Positions 17,009 through 26,494 of a stretch of 64,000 nt of DNA are shown in pieces. The stretch is from RPQJ01 sp963731105. Its GTDB lineage: Bacteria; Pseudomonadota; Gammaproteobacteria; Steroidobacterales; Steroidobacteraceae. The stretch lies in the NCBI GenBank assembly GCA_963731105.1, contig CAVSUM010000029.1, positions 90,332 through 154,331 of the forward strand, given 5' to 3'. How positions within the stretch are numbered: position 1 is the first letter of the stretch; each line of letters starts with the position of its first letter. The notes under the pieces are model-generated. The model had not been told where the DNA came from. It saw only the letters and a list, made by a program, of their open reading frames with translations, and ran no database searches. Position numbers and translations under genes: made by a program.

Positions 17009-18580
17009 ATGCGCCCGCTCACCGTCGGCGAACTCTACGATCGCGCGGTGCGCCACGGCGGCGACCGCCCGGCGCTCACGCAGGACGGTCGTTCGATTAC
17101 CTACGCCGACCTCGGTCGCGACGCGCTGCGGCTCGCGGCCGCGCTGCAGGCGCGCGGCGTCGCCCGGCACGACCGCATCGCGTTCCTGATGGCGAACTGC
17201 ATCGAGTACGTCGCCTGCGAGTACGCCACGGCCAGGATCGGCGCCACGCGCGTGCCGCTCGCCACGCTGCTCGGCGGCGACGACCACGTCTACATGATGA
17301 ATTTCGCCCGCTGCCGGGTGCTGTTCTACCACCGGAAGTTCGCCGCGCGGGTCGAGCAGATGCTGCCGCGGCTCGAGTCCGTCGAACTCTTCATCTGCGT
17401 GGGCAGCGCCGAGGACGACCTCGTCACGGGTCACCTGCACCTCGCCGCACTGATCGCCGCCCCGTTGCCGGCCCCGGCCGAGGTCGGGGTCGACCCGGAG
17501 GACATCGCCGGCATTTACTTCACGGGTGGCACGACCGGGCGCCCGAAAGGCGTGCTGCTCTCGCATCGCGCCTGGTTCCACACCTACTACGCCGAGCTGC
17601 TCGATTTCGACCTCGGCTGGCACGAGGTCTTAGTCATCGCGACGCCGATGACCCACGCGGCGGGTTGCCTGCTGCTGCCGGTGCTGCTGCGGCAAGGCCG
17701 CTGCGTGCTGCTCGAGCGCTTCGATCCCGGGCTGCTGCTCGAGACCATGGCGGCCGAGCGCGCCACGGCGACGCTGCTCGTGCCGACCATGATCTACCTG
17801 TTGCTCGACCATCCGGGCCGCGATCGTCACGACCTCGGCAGCCTGCGCAACGTGCTGTACGGTGCTGCCGCGATCGCGCCAGAGCGGCTCGAGCAGGCAC
17901 TCGCCGCGTTCGGGCCCGTGTTCACCCAGTTCTTCGGCCAGACCGAGGCGCCGATGGCGCTCACCGCATTGCCGCGCGAGGCACACGTCGAACCGGACCC
18001 TGCCCGCCGCCAGGTCGTGCTGGCCTCGGCCGGACGCGCAACATACGCGACGACGCTGCGGCTGGTGGACGACGCGGGCCACGACGTGCCGACCGGCAGC
18101 GAAGGCGAACTGATCGCGCGCGCGCCGAACGTGATGTCGGGCTACCTCGACGACCCTGCGGCGACTGCCACGGCGCTGCGCGACGGCTGGCTGTACACGG
18201 GCGACGTCGCGCGCCTCTCTGCCGACGGGCTGGTCACGATCGTCGACCGCAAGAAGGACGTGATCGTCAGCGGCGGCTTCAACGTCTACCCGCGCGAGGT
18301 CGAGGACGCACTGTTCGAGCACCCGGCGGTGCGGCACGCGGCCGTGGTCGGCGCGCCGCACCCCAAGTGGGGCGAGGAAGTTCGCGCACTGGTGGTGCTG
18401 CACGACGGCGCCCAGGCGGACGAGCACGAGCTGATCGAGTTCGTACGGGCCCGCAAGGGTGGCCTGCACGCCCCCAAGTCCGTCGAGTTCACCGACGCGA
18501 TCCCGCTCACCAACCTCGGCAAGGTCGACCGCAAGCAGATCCGCGCCCGCTACTGGGCCGGACGCGACCGACGGGTTTGA
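17009..18580 (+). CDS. Acyl-CoA ligase (AMP-forming)
   Basis: A 523-aa ANL-superfamily enzyme that activates a carboxylic acid to its CoA thioester through an acyl-AMP. It shows the P-loop YFTGGTTGRPKGV, the FFGQTEAP motif, GWLYTGDVA and the C-terminal VDRKKDVIVSGGFNVYPREVE hinge with NLGKVDRKQ, whose Lys is catalytic. The substrate is unknown. It lies within the operator-controlled operon and probably catalyses the entry step of the pathway. Confidence 0.9.
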   Translation: MRPLTVGELYDRAVRHGGDRPALTQDGRSITYADLGRDALRLAAALQARGVARHDRIAFLMANCIEYVACEYATARIGATRVPLATLLGGDDHVYMMNFARCRVLFYHRKFAARVEQMLPRLESVELFICVGSAEDDLVTGHLHLAALIAAPLPAPAEVGVDPEDIAGIYFTGGTTGRPKGVLLSHRAWFHTYYAELLDFDLGWHEVLVIATPMTHAAGCLLLPVLLRQGRCVLLERFDPGLLLETMAAERATATLLVPTMIYLLLDHPGRDRHDLGSLRNVLYGAAAIAPERLEQALAAFGPVFTQFFGQTEAPMALTALPREAHVEPDPARRQVVLASAGRATYATTLRLVDDAGHDVPTGSEGELIARAPNVMSGYLDDPAATATALRDGWLYTGDVARLSADGLVTIVDRKKDVIVSGGFNVYPREVEDALFEHPAVRHAAVVGAPHPKWGEEVRALVVLHDGAQADEHELIEFVRARKGGLHAPKSVEFTDAIPLTNLGKVDRKQIRARYWAGRDRRV

Positions 18581-18608
18581 CCGGCCGGACACTCCACGGG
18601 GAAGGCAC

Positions 18609-19778
18609 ATGGATTTCGACGACAGCGAGTACATCACCCAGCTGCGCGACACGCTGCGTCGCTTCCTCGAGCGCGAATTGCCGCGCGAGGCCGCGCGCCG
18701 GCACGACCAGGCGGCGACGTATCCGCAGGACGTCTTCCAGCGGCTGTGCCAGCTCGGCGTGACCGGGCTGACCGTGCCCGAGGAATACGGCGGCACCGGC
18801 GTGGACATCCTGGCGGCCGTCATCGTCATCGAGGAACTGGCGAAGCGCGGCACCTCGCTCGCGGGCCCGTACATACACTGCGCCTTCTACGGTGCGCTGA
18901 ACGTGCTGGAGAACGGCAGCGAGGCACAGCGCCGCGAACTGTTGCCGCGGCTGGCGCGGGGCGAGATCCTGTTCGCCTATGGACTGAGCGAGCCCGACGT
19001 CGGCGGTGATCTCGCCTCGGCCGCCGTCTCCGCGCGACTCGAGGACGACGGCCGCAGCGTCGTAGTGAACGGCACCAAGCGCTGGTGCACCGGTGCCCGC
19101 ATCGCGGACTACATCTATACGCTGGTCCGCAGCGGACCCGCCGACGAACGTTACCGCAACCTCTCGCTGGTGCTCGTGCCCGCGGCTGCGCCCGGACTCA
19201 CGATCGTAGACATCGATCACTCCGGGCTGCGCTATGCGGCGACGACCGACGTGATCTACGACGAAGTGCGCGTGCCGGTGGAGAACGTGGTCGGTGGCCG
19301 GGAGCAGTGGAACCAGGGCTGGCCGATGCTGGCCGGCCGCTCGCTGGACATCGAGCGGCTGGAGATCACGGCCGTCGCGCTCGGCATCGCGTCGATCGCC
19401 GTCGACGACGCGTGGAACTATGCCCAGCAGCGGCGCCAGTTCGGGCGGCGGATCTGCGGCCACCAGGCCGTCCGGCACCTGCTGGTCGAGGCGCGCACGC
19501 GACTCGCCGCCTGCCGCCACATGCTCTACCACGCCGCCTGGCTCGCCACCGAGGGACGCGACTGCAGCGTCGAGAGCTCCATGGCAAAGCTGTTCGTGGC
19601 CGAGAACGCCGTCACGATCGTGCTCGCGTGCCAGCGGGTGCTCGGCGCCTACGGCTGCGCGCGTGACTACGACATGGAGCGCTACGTGCGCGACCTGCTG
19701 TGCATGCCGATCGTCGGCGGCTCCTCGCACATGCAGCTGAACAACATCGCCAACCGCCTCGGGTTGCCCGCGAAATGA
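18609..19778 (+). CDS. Acyl-CoA dehydrogenase
   Basis: A 389-aa flavoprotein of the ACAD family. It shows the N-terminal helical domain (LGVTGLTVPEEYGGTG), the middle FAD/substrate segment (AYGLSEPDVGGDL, KRWCTGARIADYI) and the C-terminal helices (QQRRQFGRRICGHQAVRHLL). ATG 18609 was chosen for its family-typical N-terminus. Its stop overlaps the ATG of the kinase-like gene (ATGA), so the two are translationally coupled, a pairing recalling ACAD10/11, where kinase and dehydrogenase domains are fused. Confidence 0.9.
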   Translation: MDFDDSEYITQLRDTLRRFLERELPREAARRHDQAATYPQDVFQRLCQLGVTGLTVPEEYGGTGVDILAAVIVIEELAKRGTSLAGPYIHCAFYGALNVLENGSEAQRRELLPRLARGEILFAYGLSEPDVGGDLASAAVSARLEDDGRSVVVNGTKRWCTGARIADYIYTLVRSGPADERYRNLSLVLVPAAAPGLTIVDIDHSGLRYAATTDVIYDEVRVPVENVVGGREQWNQGWPMLAGRSLDIERLEITAVALGIASIAVDDAWNYAQQRRQFGRRICGHQAVRHLLVEARTRLAACRHMLYHAAWLATEGRDCSVESSMAKLFVAENAVTIVLACQRVLGAYGCARDYDMERYVRDLLCMPIVGGSSHMQLNNIANRLGLPAK

Positions 19779-20866
19779 CCGCGGCGCGACCGGGCGCCCA
19801 ACCGGTGGCCGAGCGCCATCGCTTCGACGAGGTGGCGCTCGAGCGGTGGATGCGCGCGCACGTGCGCGGCTTCGAGGCACCCGCCACGGTCCGCCAGTTC
19901 GCCGCCGGCCAGTCCAACCCGACTTTCCTGCTGCAGGCGGCCAGTGGCGACTATGTGCTGCGCAAGCGGCCGCCAGGCATGCTGCTCGCCACGGCGCACC
20001 AGGTCGACCGCGAGTACCGCATCCTGGGCGCGCTCGCCGACAGCGGCGTACCGGTGCCGCGGATGCACGCGTACTGCGCCGACCCCACGGTGATCGGCAC
20101 CGCGTTCTACGTGATGGACTACCAGCCCGGACGCATCTTCGCGGATCCGCGGCTGCCGGAAGTGACGGCCGCTGATCGCGCGGCGATCTACGACTCGATG
20201 AACGCGACCCTGGCACGGCTGCACCGGATCGACTGGCGCGCGCTGGGCCTCGCCGACTTCGGGCGGCCGGAGGGATATCTCGCGCGCCAGCTGGCGCTCT
20301 GGAGCCGGCAATACGCGGCGACGCGTACCGAGGCAACACCCACGCTGGACGCGTTGCGCGACTGGCTGCAGGGCCAGCCCGTGCCGGGGGATGCCGCGGC
20401 CATCGTCCACGGCGACTTCCGGATCGGCAACCTGATCGTCCACGAGCACGAGCCGCGGGTGGTGGCAGTCATCGATTGGGAACTCGCGACGCTGGGCCAT
20501 CCGCTGGCCGACCTCGCCTACAACTGCATGACCTACCACTTGCCGGCCGGCCATCCCGTCGCCGCGGGCTTCCTCGGCGCGGACGTCGCGGCCCTCGCTC
20601 TCCCCGCGCTGGACGAGTACGTGGCTGCCTACGCACGCCGCTCGGGTCTCGAGGAGCCTCCCGACCTGCGCTACTTCATGGCCTTCAGCCTGTTCCGGGT
20701 CGCCGCGATCCAGCTCGGCGTGTACGCCCGCGCGCGACAGGGCAACGCGGCCTCGCCGACGGCGACGCTGTTCGGCGACAGCTATCGGATGGTGGCCGAA
20801 GCCGGGTGGGCCGTGGCCCGCGGCTCCGTACCGAGCAACGCGTCGAGCACGTCGTCCACGCCGTAG
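19775..20866 (+). CDS. APH-fold kinase, ACAD10/11- or LvaA-like
   Basis: A 363-aa protein of the aminoglycoside phosphotransferase fold. The catalytic HGD (residues 212-214, VHGDFRIGNL) and the metal-binding Asp 234 (VIDWELATLGHPLADLAY) are intact, as is the ATP-binding Lys region (VLRKRPPG). Homologues fused or adjacent to acyl-CoA dehydrogenases phosphorylate 4-hydroxyacyl-CoA, as in the lva levulinate pathway. That role is inferred here from context (ligase, ACADs, SDR). Resistance to aminoglycosides is unlikely. Its 3' end overlaps the convergent 20782 gene by 85 bases. Confidence 0.82.
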   Translation: MTAARPGAQPVAERHRFDEVALERWMRAHVRGFEAPATVRQFAAGQSNPTFLLQAASGDYVLRKRPPGMLLATAHQVDREYRILGALADSGVPVPRMHAYCADPTVIGTAFYVMDYQPGRIFADPRLPEVTAADRAAIYDSMNATLARLHRIDWRALGLADFGRPEGYLARQLALWSRQYAATRTEATPTLDALRDWLQGQPVPGDAAAIVHGDFRIGNLIVHEHEPRVVAVIDWELATLGHPLADLAYNCMTYHLPAGHPVAAGFLGADVAALALPALDEYVAAYARRSGLEEPPDLRYFMAFSLFRVAAIQLGVYARARQGNAASPTATLFGDSYRMVAEAGWAVARGSVPSNASSTSSTP

Positions 20867-22248
20867 CTGGTGCGGCCGGGTTGCACGTAGCGGTGCACCT
20901 GCACCGCATCGTCGCCCGCCGTCACCAGAGACGGCTCGAGGCGTCCATCATGGCGCACCTGGGCGTAGCCCACCGCTGACATCAGCCCGTTGCAGATGCA
21001 CTTGCGGCCGAGGGTGTCGGACTGACTGCCGCCCTTGCGCAGGAAGTCATCCAGCGGCTCGGCCGGGCAGCGATAACCGACCGTGCCGTCCTCCTGCCGA
21101 TAGCACTGCCGGAGATAACCGAGGTCGCAGATGCGCTCGCGCGTGTCGAACACCCCGGGTTCCGAGGCGGTGCCGTCCAGCTGCACCACCTTGAATGGAA
21201 AGCCGGTCGGCGACGCATAAGGGTCGGTGAACACCCTGATGCGACCCTCGCGGCTCGCCTGCAGGACCGCCTCTTTCAGCGCCGGTGACAACCCGGATTC
21301 CTCGCAGAAGGCGAAAGCCGTGCCGACCTGGATGCCGCTGGCGCCGAGCGCGAGCGCCTGCTCGAGCTTCGCCGCGTCGCCGTACGATCCGCCCAGCCAG
21401 AACGGCAAGCCGAGCGCGCGGATCTGCTCGAGATCGGGCGAGTCGCGCAGCCCGTAGACCGGCTCACCGTGCGCATCGAGCGTCAGCGCGCCGCGCGGCG
21501 GCGCATTGTGACCACCGGCAGTCGCACCCTCCACGACGAAGCCGTCCACCTTGCCCGAGCTCTTGCGCGCGAGCGTCAGCGCGAGTGTCGAGGACGACAC
21601 GATCGCGAGGAACTGTGGCCGCTGCAGCGTGCCCGTGCCGCGAGCCAGGTACCGGCGCGGGTCGAGCCGGGTGCGGAAATCCTCGCCCGGCAAAGCACCG
21701 GCCACGTCGATCTTGAGTTCGGCGGGCTCACCGGCGGCGAAGCGATCGAGGACCGCCGGGATCGACCGCGGAATGCCGGCACCCATCAACACGACGTCGA
21801 CTCGGGCCAGCATCGCGCCGAACAGCGAGGCCAGGTTGGGCAGCTGCACTTTTTCCAGCAGGTTGATGCCGACCAGGCCCGCGTGCTGCGCCTTGGCGAG
21901 GAACACTTCGGCGAAGTTGCTGATGACGATCAGGTCGAGCAGCGTGGCCGACATCTTGATCGTGGGTATGGGCTTCGACTTGAACGGCGCGCCCGCCGCC
22001 TTGCCGCCCGCGATGAAATAGCGGTCCCAGACGCGCTCGGCGACCTCAGGCAGCGGGAAGGCGTCGAAAGCCGTGCGCAGGTGGCCGCCGGGATCGCCCA
22101 GTTGCAGGCGCCGAGTGACCACGGTCTCGATGCCGGTGCCCGACACGACGCCGAGCTGACCCCGGAGGGAGACCGCGCGCGCCAGCCGCCATGACGAGAC
22201 GGCGACACCCATCCCGCCCTGGATGATGCGGGGAAGCTGCACTTGCAT
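20782..22248 (-). CDS. Nitronate monooxygenase-like FMN protein (PfaD/NMO family)
   Basis: A 488-aa TIM-barrel flavoprotein. It starts PRIIQGGMGVAVS and contains VDGFVVEGATAGGHNAPPRG, the NMO-family FMN/catalytic region, and LGASGIQVGTAFAFCEES. It is much longer than classical nitronate monooxygenase (about 320-380 aa) and resembles PfaD-like enoyl reductase relatives, so the real reaction may be an FMN-dependent reduction. The ATG at 22248 was chosen; an in-frame ATG at 22260 is possible. The C-terminus overlaps the APH gene. The physiological substrate is unknown. Confidence 0.75.
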   Translation of the reverse strand: MQVQLPRIIQGGMGVAVSSWRLARAVSLRGQLGVVSGTGIETVVTRRLQLGDPGGHLRTAFDAFPLPEVAERVWDRYFIAGGKAAGAPFKSKPIPTIKMSATLLDLIVISNFAEVFLAKAQHAGLVGINLLEKVQLPNLASLFGAMLARVDVVLMGAGIPRSIPAVLDRFAAGEPAELKIDVAGALPGEDFRTRLDPRRYLARGTGTLQRPQFLAIVSSSTLALTLARKSSGKVDGFVVEGATAGGHNAPPRGALTLDAHGEPVYGLRDSPDLEQIRALGLPFWLGGSYGDAAKLEQALALGASGIQVGTAFAFCEESGLSPALKEAVLQASREGRIRVFTDPYASPTGFPFKVVQLDGTASEPGVFDTRERICDLGYLRQCYRQEDGTVGYRCPAEPLDDFLRKGGSQSDTLGRKCICNGLMSAVGYAQVRHDGRLEPSLVTAGDDAVQVHRYVQPGRTSYGVDDVLDALLGTEPRATAHPASATIR

Positions 22249-22319
22249 GGCACCCACCATAGCAGCTGGCCGGCTAAGCTGTCTGCCGCAGCGTCCCGTG
22301 GCACCCACCTGGAGCAAGC

Positions 22320-22973
22320 ATGACCGAATCGGCCCGCCTGGCACTCGTCGGCCTCCGCGATTTCACCACGCTGCAGTGGTACGTGGTGCCGCTCCTCGCG
22401 CTGGTGTTCTACGTCTACGTCGTGGAGATCCGCGACGCCCGCAGCACGGGCAACTGGGATGCCGTGATCGCCGGCGTCACGCTGTTCGGTGCGGACTTCG
22501 TCAACGAGTCGCTGAACGGCTGGATCTTCGCGCTCTCCGGCTACAGCGCGCTGTGGCTGGCACCCGGGCCTTCGGCGCTGCGCACCATGGTCGGCTGGAA
22601 CATCGAGATCATGTTCATGTTCGCGATCGCCGGCATCCTCTACTACAAGTCCATCAACGCCGACCCGAAGGTCACGGTGCTCGGCCTGCCCAACCGCTGG
22701 TTCTGGGCGCTGTTCTACTCCGCCGTCTCGGTGGTCGTGGAGCTCGGCCTCAACCGGGGCGGGCTGCTGGTCTGGGATTACCGCTGGTGGAACCACGGCC
22801 TGGTCGCGGTCCTGCCCATTTTCGTGTTCGGCTACCTTTGGTTCTACCTGGCGGCGAAATACGCGATCGAACGGCAGACGCTGCGGGCCAAGGTCCGGGT
22901 GCCGGTGACGCTGTTCGCCGTGGCAGCGTTGCTGAACGTCGTCGGCCTCGGCCTGTTCGGCTGGACCTACTGA
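22320..22973 (+). CDS. Unrecognised multi-helix membrane protein
   Basis: A 217-aa integral membrane protein with about six to seven hydrophobic helices, starting at ATG 22320 after TGGAG. I do not recognise the family. Notable features are a Trp-rich segment (DYRWWNHG) and conserved-looking acidic residues inside helices (FVNESLNGW, WNIEIMF), which could bind a ligand or cofactor. The nnrS start follows the stop within 6 bases, so the two are almost certainly co-translated. A role beside NnrS in nitrogen-oxide stress is possible but unproven. Confidence 0.7.
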   Translation: MTESARLALVGLRDFTTLQWYVVPLLALVFYVYVVEIRDARSTGNWDAVIAGVTLFGADFVNESLNGWIFALSGYSALWLAPGPSALRTMVGWNIEIMFMFAIAGILYYKSINADPKVTVLGLPNRWFWALFYSAVSVVVELGLNRGGLLVWDYRWWNHGLVAVLPIFVFGYLWFYLAAKYAIERQTLRAKVRVPVTLFAVAALLNVVGLGLFGWTY

Positions 22974-22978
22974 CGCCG

Positions 22979-24145
22979 GTGCTCAACCTCTTCGGCTACG
23001 GCTTCCGGCCGTTCTTCCTCGGTGCAGGCGTGGCGGCGCTGCTGCTCGTGCCGCTGTGGGCCGCGAACTTCGCGCTCGGACTGCCGCCCGCGACGGACTG
23101 GCCGTCGACGCTGTGGCACGCGCACGAGATGCTGTTCGGGTTCGTCTGCGCCGCCATCGCCGGATTCCTGCTGACGGCCGTGCCGAGCTGGACCGGTCGG
23201 CGGGGGTTCGCGGGTGGCCCGCTGGTGCTGATGTCTGGCCTGTGGCTGCTGGGGCGACTGCTCATCGGCAGCTCCGCCAGCTGGCCTGTCGCGCTGGTGG
23301 TCGCCGTCGACCTGGCGTTCCTGCCCGTCCTCGGGGCGTTCATCGCGTGGCCGCTGTTTCGCGAGCGCAACCGCAACACGCGGCTGCTGCTGGTGCTCGC
23401 CGTGCTCTGGCTCTGCAACGCTGCCTGCCACCTCGGGCTGTGGCGCGGTGACGTCGAACTCGCGAGGCAGGCGCTGCTGGCCGGGGTCAACGTCGCACTG
23501 ATCCTCGTCACGGTGATCGGCGGGCGCATCACGCCTTCGTTCACGGCCACGGCACTGCGTCGGCGCGGCATCGCCGGTACCGTGCGCGCCTGGCGCGGCA
23601 TGACCGCCATCCCCGTGGCGCTGATGGTCGCCGTGACAGCCGTCGACCTCGCGATGCCGAACGGCCGCGTCGCGGGCTGCGTGGCCCTCGCGGCCGCAGT
23701 TGCGCAGGGCGTGCGGCTCGCGCAGTGGCACGGACACCGCACGCTGCGGGACCCGATCGTCTGGATCCTGCACCTCGCGTACGCCTGGCTGCCGGTCGGG
23801 CTGGCGTTGAAGGCCCTGGCGCTGCTGGCGGGCGTCGCCGCGGCGGCCTACTGGCTCCACGCACTGACCATCGGCGCGCTCGCCACGATGATCCTCGGAG
23901 TGATGACGCGCGTCTCGCTCGGGCACACCGGGCGGCCGCTGCAGCTGCGCCCGCTGGTCGTCCTGGCGTATGCATTGCTGACGGCTGGCGCCGTGGTACG
24001 CGTGTTCGGCGCGGTTTGGGCGCAGATCGACTATCCCGCGGTGATCCTGGCAAGTGCGGCGCTGTGGACGGCGGCGTTCGCGACCTTCCTCTGGGTGTAC
24101 GCGCCGATCCTGCTGGCGCCGCGCATCGACGGCAAGCCTGGCTGA
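22979..24145 (+). CDS. NnrS family membrane protein
   Basis: A 388-aa polytopic membrane protein with about ten to twelve helices. The N-terminal GYGFRPFFLGAG and HAHEMLFGFVCAAIAGFLLTA motifs are diagnostic of NnrS, a haem/copper-binding protein linked to nitric-oxide resistance and denitrification. GTG 22979 is the only plausible start, because the frame is open into the upstream gene. No FNR/DNR-type box is visible in front of the 22320-22979 pair, unlike the 27-33 kb units. Confidence 0.85.
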   Translation: MLNLFGYGFRPFFLGAGVAALLLVPLWAANFALGLPPATDWPSTLWHAHEMLFGFVCAAIAGFLLTAVPSWTGRRGFAGGPLVLMSGLWLLGRLLIGSSASWPVALVVAVDLAFLPVLGAFIAWPLFRERNRNTRLLLVLAVLWLCNAACHLGLWRGDVELARQALLAGVNVALILVTVIGGRITPSFTATALRRRGIAGTVRAWRGMTAIPVALMVAVTAVDLAMPNGRVAGCVALAAAVAQGVRLAQWHGHRTLRDPIVWILHLAYAWLPVGLALKALALLAGVAAAAYWLHALTIGALATMILGVMTRVSLGHTGRPLQLRPLVVLAYALLTAGAVVRVFGAVWAQIDYPAVILASAALWTAAFATFLWVYAPILLAPRIDGKPG

Positions 24146-24167
24146 GCGCAGCTGGCGGCCGGAAGGC

Positions 24168-25418
24168 TCACGCGCCGTCGCCGGCATTCATCCAGCGCCC
24201 GACCGTGGCTCGGCGCCCGGCCGCTACCTGCATCTCCTGCTTCGCCACCGTGCGCAGGTGGACCTCGTCCGGCCCGTCGGCGAGCCGCAGCACGCGACCC
24301 CAGGTCCAGAGCAGCGCCAGCGGCGTGTCGTTGCTCAGCCCCATGGCGCCGAACACCTGCATGGCCCGGTCGCACACCGTGGTGTGCACCTGCGGCACCA
24401 GCGCCTTGATCATCGCGACCTCGCGCGCCGCGCCCTTGGGGCCGTGCTGGTCGATCAGCCAGGCCGCCCTCAGCACCAGCAGGCGGGCCTGCTCGATCTC
24501 GATGCGCGAGCGCGCGATCCAGTCGGCCACGGTCCCGTGCTGGTGCAGGTAGCGCCCGAAGGTGCGCCGTTCGGCGGCGCGGGCGCACATCAGCTCGAGC
24601 GCCAGCTCGGCCTGGCCGATCGAGCGCATGCAGTGGTGGATGCGTCCGGGACCGAGCCGCGCCTGCGCGATGGCAAAACCCGCACCCTGCTCGTGGACCA
24701 GGTTGGCAACCGGCACGCGCACGTCGCGATACAGGATCTCGCAGTGTCCCTCGGTCGAGTAGTGGTTCATCACCGGCACGTTGCGCACGACGGTGACGCC
24801 CGGCGCGTCGAGCGGCACGAGGACCATGCTGTGCCGGCGGTGCGGCTCGCCCTCCGGATCGGACACGCCCATCACGATCGAGACCCGGCAGTGCGGGTGC
24901 GCCGCGCCGGAGATGAACCACTTGCGGCCGTTCACGACGTACTGGTCGCCGTCGCGCCGGATCGAGGTCTGGATGTTGGTCGCATCGGACGAGGCCACGT
25001 CGGGCTCGGTCATCGCGAAGCAGGAGCGGATCGTGCCGTCGAGCAGCGGCACCAGCCACTGCTCGCGCTGCGCCGGCGTCGCGAACAGGTGCAGGATCTC
25101 CATGTTGCCGGTGTCGGGCGCGCTGCAGTTGAACACCTCGGACGCCCACATCACGCGGCCCATGATCTCGGCCAGCGGCGCGTACTCGAGGTTGGTGAGT
25201 CGCGTTCCCGGCTCGTCGTCGCGCAGCGCGGGCAGGAACAGGTTCCAGAGCCCTTCGGCACGCGCCAGCGCCTTGAGATCCTCCATGCACGGCGGGTGCG
25301 GGTTGCCGGTCGCAACGTCGCTCCGCCACTGCGGGATGGCCGGCAGCACGCGGTCCTCCATGAAGTCCTGGACCTGCCGGCGCAGGCGTTCGACCCGGGG
25401 CGAGTACTCGAAATCCAT
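24168..25418 (-). CDS. Acyl-CoA dehydrogenase, ACAD10/11 (LvaC) type
   Basis: A 416-aa ACAD. It shows CFAMTEPDVASSDATN, the GRKWFISGAAHP strand, AERRTFGRYLHQHGTV and the C-terminal ADGPDEVHLRTVAKQE segment. The GPDEVH end and overall length are typical of the ACAD10/11 subfamily, which acts with APH-type kinases on 4-phosphoacyl-CoA. It is divergent from the HxlR regulator with an operator between them, so regulation by that protein is likely. Confidence 0.87.
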   Translation of the reverse strand: MDFEYSPRVERLRRQVQDFMEDRVLPAIPQWRSDVATGNPHPPCMEDLKALARAEGLWNLFLPALRDDEPGTRLTNLEYAPLAEIMGRVMWASEVFNCSAPDTGNMEILHLFATPAQREQWLVPLLDGTIRSCFAMTEPDVASSDATNIQTSIRRDGDQYVVNGRKWFISGAAHPHCRVSIVMGVSDPEGEPHRRHSMVLVPLDAPGVTVVRNVPVMNHYSTEGHCEILYRDVRVPVANLVHEQGAGFAIAQARLGPGRIHHCMRSIGQAELALELMCARAAERRTFGRYLHQHGTVADWIARSRIEIEQARLLVLRAAWLIDQHGPKGAAREVAMIKALVPQVHTTVCDRAMQVFGAMGLSNDTPLALLWTWGRVLRLADGPDEVHLRTVAKQEMQVAAGRRATVGRWMNAGDGA

Positions 25419-25473
25419 GGCGTTGACCTCGTGCGATGGCGGGGCGGCGCTGGACGCCGGCTTCGGCGATCAA

Positions 25474-25490
25474 ACTATAATGACGCAAGT
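25474..25490 (+). promoter_or_regulatory. Operator copy B
   Basis: ACTATAATGACGCAAGT, matching A1, A2 and C in the ACT...ACGCAAGT framework. It lies in the 92-base gap between the divergent ACAD (24168-25418) and the HxlR regulator (25511) and contains a TATAAT that could be the regulator's own -10. Autorepression is the simplest reading. Confidence 0.72.
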
Positions 25491-25510
25491 GACGCGGACG
25501 GAGCTGCGCA

Positions 25511-26494
25511 ATGCCGGGCAAGATCGGCCGTCCCCCGGCCAGCGCCGGGATGATCCGCGCGAACTCGGTGTCGCGCGCGCTGGCCGTGATCGGCGATCGC
25601 TGGTCGCTGCTGGTACTGGCCGCCGCCTTCCAGGGTGCCCGGCGCTACGACGACTGGTGGCGCGGCATCGGCATCGCCACCAACGTGCTGGCCGAGCGCC
25701 TGAACCGGCTGGTGGCGCATGGCTGCCTCGCGCGAGTCCCGGTGGCCGAGGGGCAGCGACGCCAGGAGTACCGGCTGACGCCGATGGGGACCGCGTTCTA
25801 CCCCACCGCGCTGATGTTCTGGCGTTTCGACCGGCGCTGGTCGCGCCGGCGTCGCCTGCAACCGAACGCCCTGGTGCACGCGCGCTGCTCCGGCAAGATG
25901 ATGCCGACCCTGGTGTGTGCCGCGTGCCGCCGGCCGGTGCACGCCCGCGACGTGCGCTACGAGGACGGCCCGGGCGCCTGCAGCGAACGGATGCCGCCGC
26001 CGAAGGTGTCGCGTCGCTCGACGGTGCGGCTCGACGACGGAGCGGCGCTCGAGCTGCTGGTCGGCGACTCGATCGACTATTTCGGCGACCGCTGGACGCA
26101 GCAGGTGCTGGCCGCCTTCTTCCTCGGTGCGCATCGCTACGAGCAGATCCGCGCGCAGACGCGCATCTCGACCAACCTGCTCGCCGACCGGCTGAAGCTG
26201 CTCACCGAGCACGGGATGCTGGTGCACCGTCTCAGCCGCACCGAGCCGCCGCATCCGGAGTACGCGCTGACGCCGAAAGGCATGGACGTCTATCCGATCA
26301 TCCTGACGCTGATGAAGTGGGGCGACCGCTGGCTCGCCACCCGGGCCGGCCCGCCGCTGGTCCTGCACCACGTCCCCTGCGGCGGGCGCCTCGACCCGAT
26401 CGTGGTCTGCGACTGCTGCGATGCCGAGCTCGATCCACGCGAGGTCGCGTTCCGCCCGATCGCGCGCCGTCTCAGGCCGGCTCGCGGACGGTGA
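25511..26494 (+). CDS. Tandem HxlR-type winged-helix regulator with two zinc ribbons
   Basis: A 327-aa regulator made of two homologous halves (about residues 14-150 and 180-315). Each half has an HxlR winged helix (GDRWSLLVLAAAF / GDRWTQQVLAAFF; TNVLAERLNRLVAHG / TNLLADRLKLLTEHG) and then a C-x9-C-x2-C cluster (C126, C136, C139 and C290, C300, C303), suggesting a metal or thiol site per half. A single polypeptide could bind the pseudo-palindromic 17-bp operators as an internal dimer. It probably controls the catabolic island. The 3' end overlaps the convergent SDR gene by 23 bases. Confidence 0.87.
   Translation: MPGKIGRPPASAGMIRANSVSRALAVIGDRWSLLVLAAAFQGARRYDDWWRGIGIATNVLAERLNRLVAHGCLARVPVAEGQRRQEYRLTPMGTAFYPTALMFWRFDRRWSRRRRLQPNALVHARCSGKMMPTLVCAACRRPVHARDVRYEDGPGACSERMPPPKVSRRSTVRLDDGAALELLVGDSIDYFGDRWTQQVLAAFFLGAHRYEQIRAQTRISTNLLADRLKLLTEHGMLVHRLSRTEPPHPEYALTPKGMDVYPIILTLMKWGDRWLATRAGPPLVLHHVPCGGRLDPIVVCDCCDAELDPREVAFRPIARRLRPARGR

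Noticed and set aside
19775..20866. Aminoglycoside resistance gene
   Set aside because: The APH fold is shared by many kinases; the ATGA overlap with an acyl-CoA dehydrogenase points to acyl-CoA metabolism.
22223..22978. N-terminal extension of NnrS back to 22223
   Set aside because: That frame overlaps the 22320 membrane gene fully; NnrS homology starts at the GTG at 22979.
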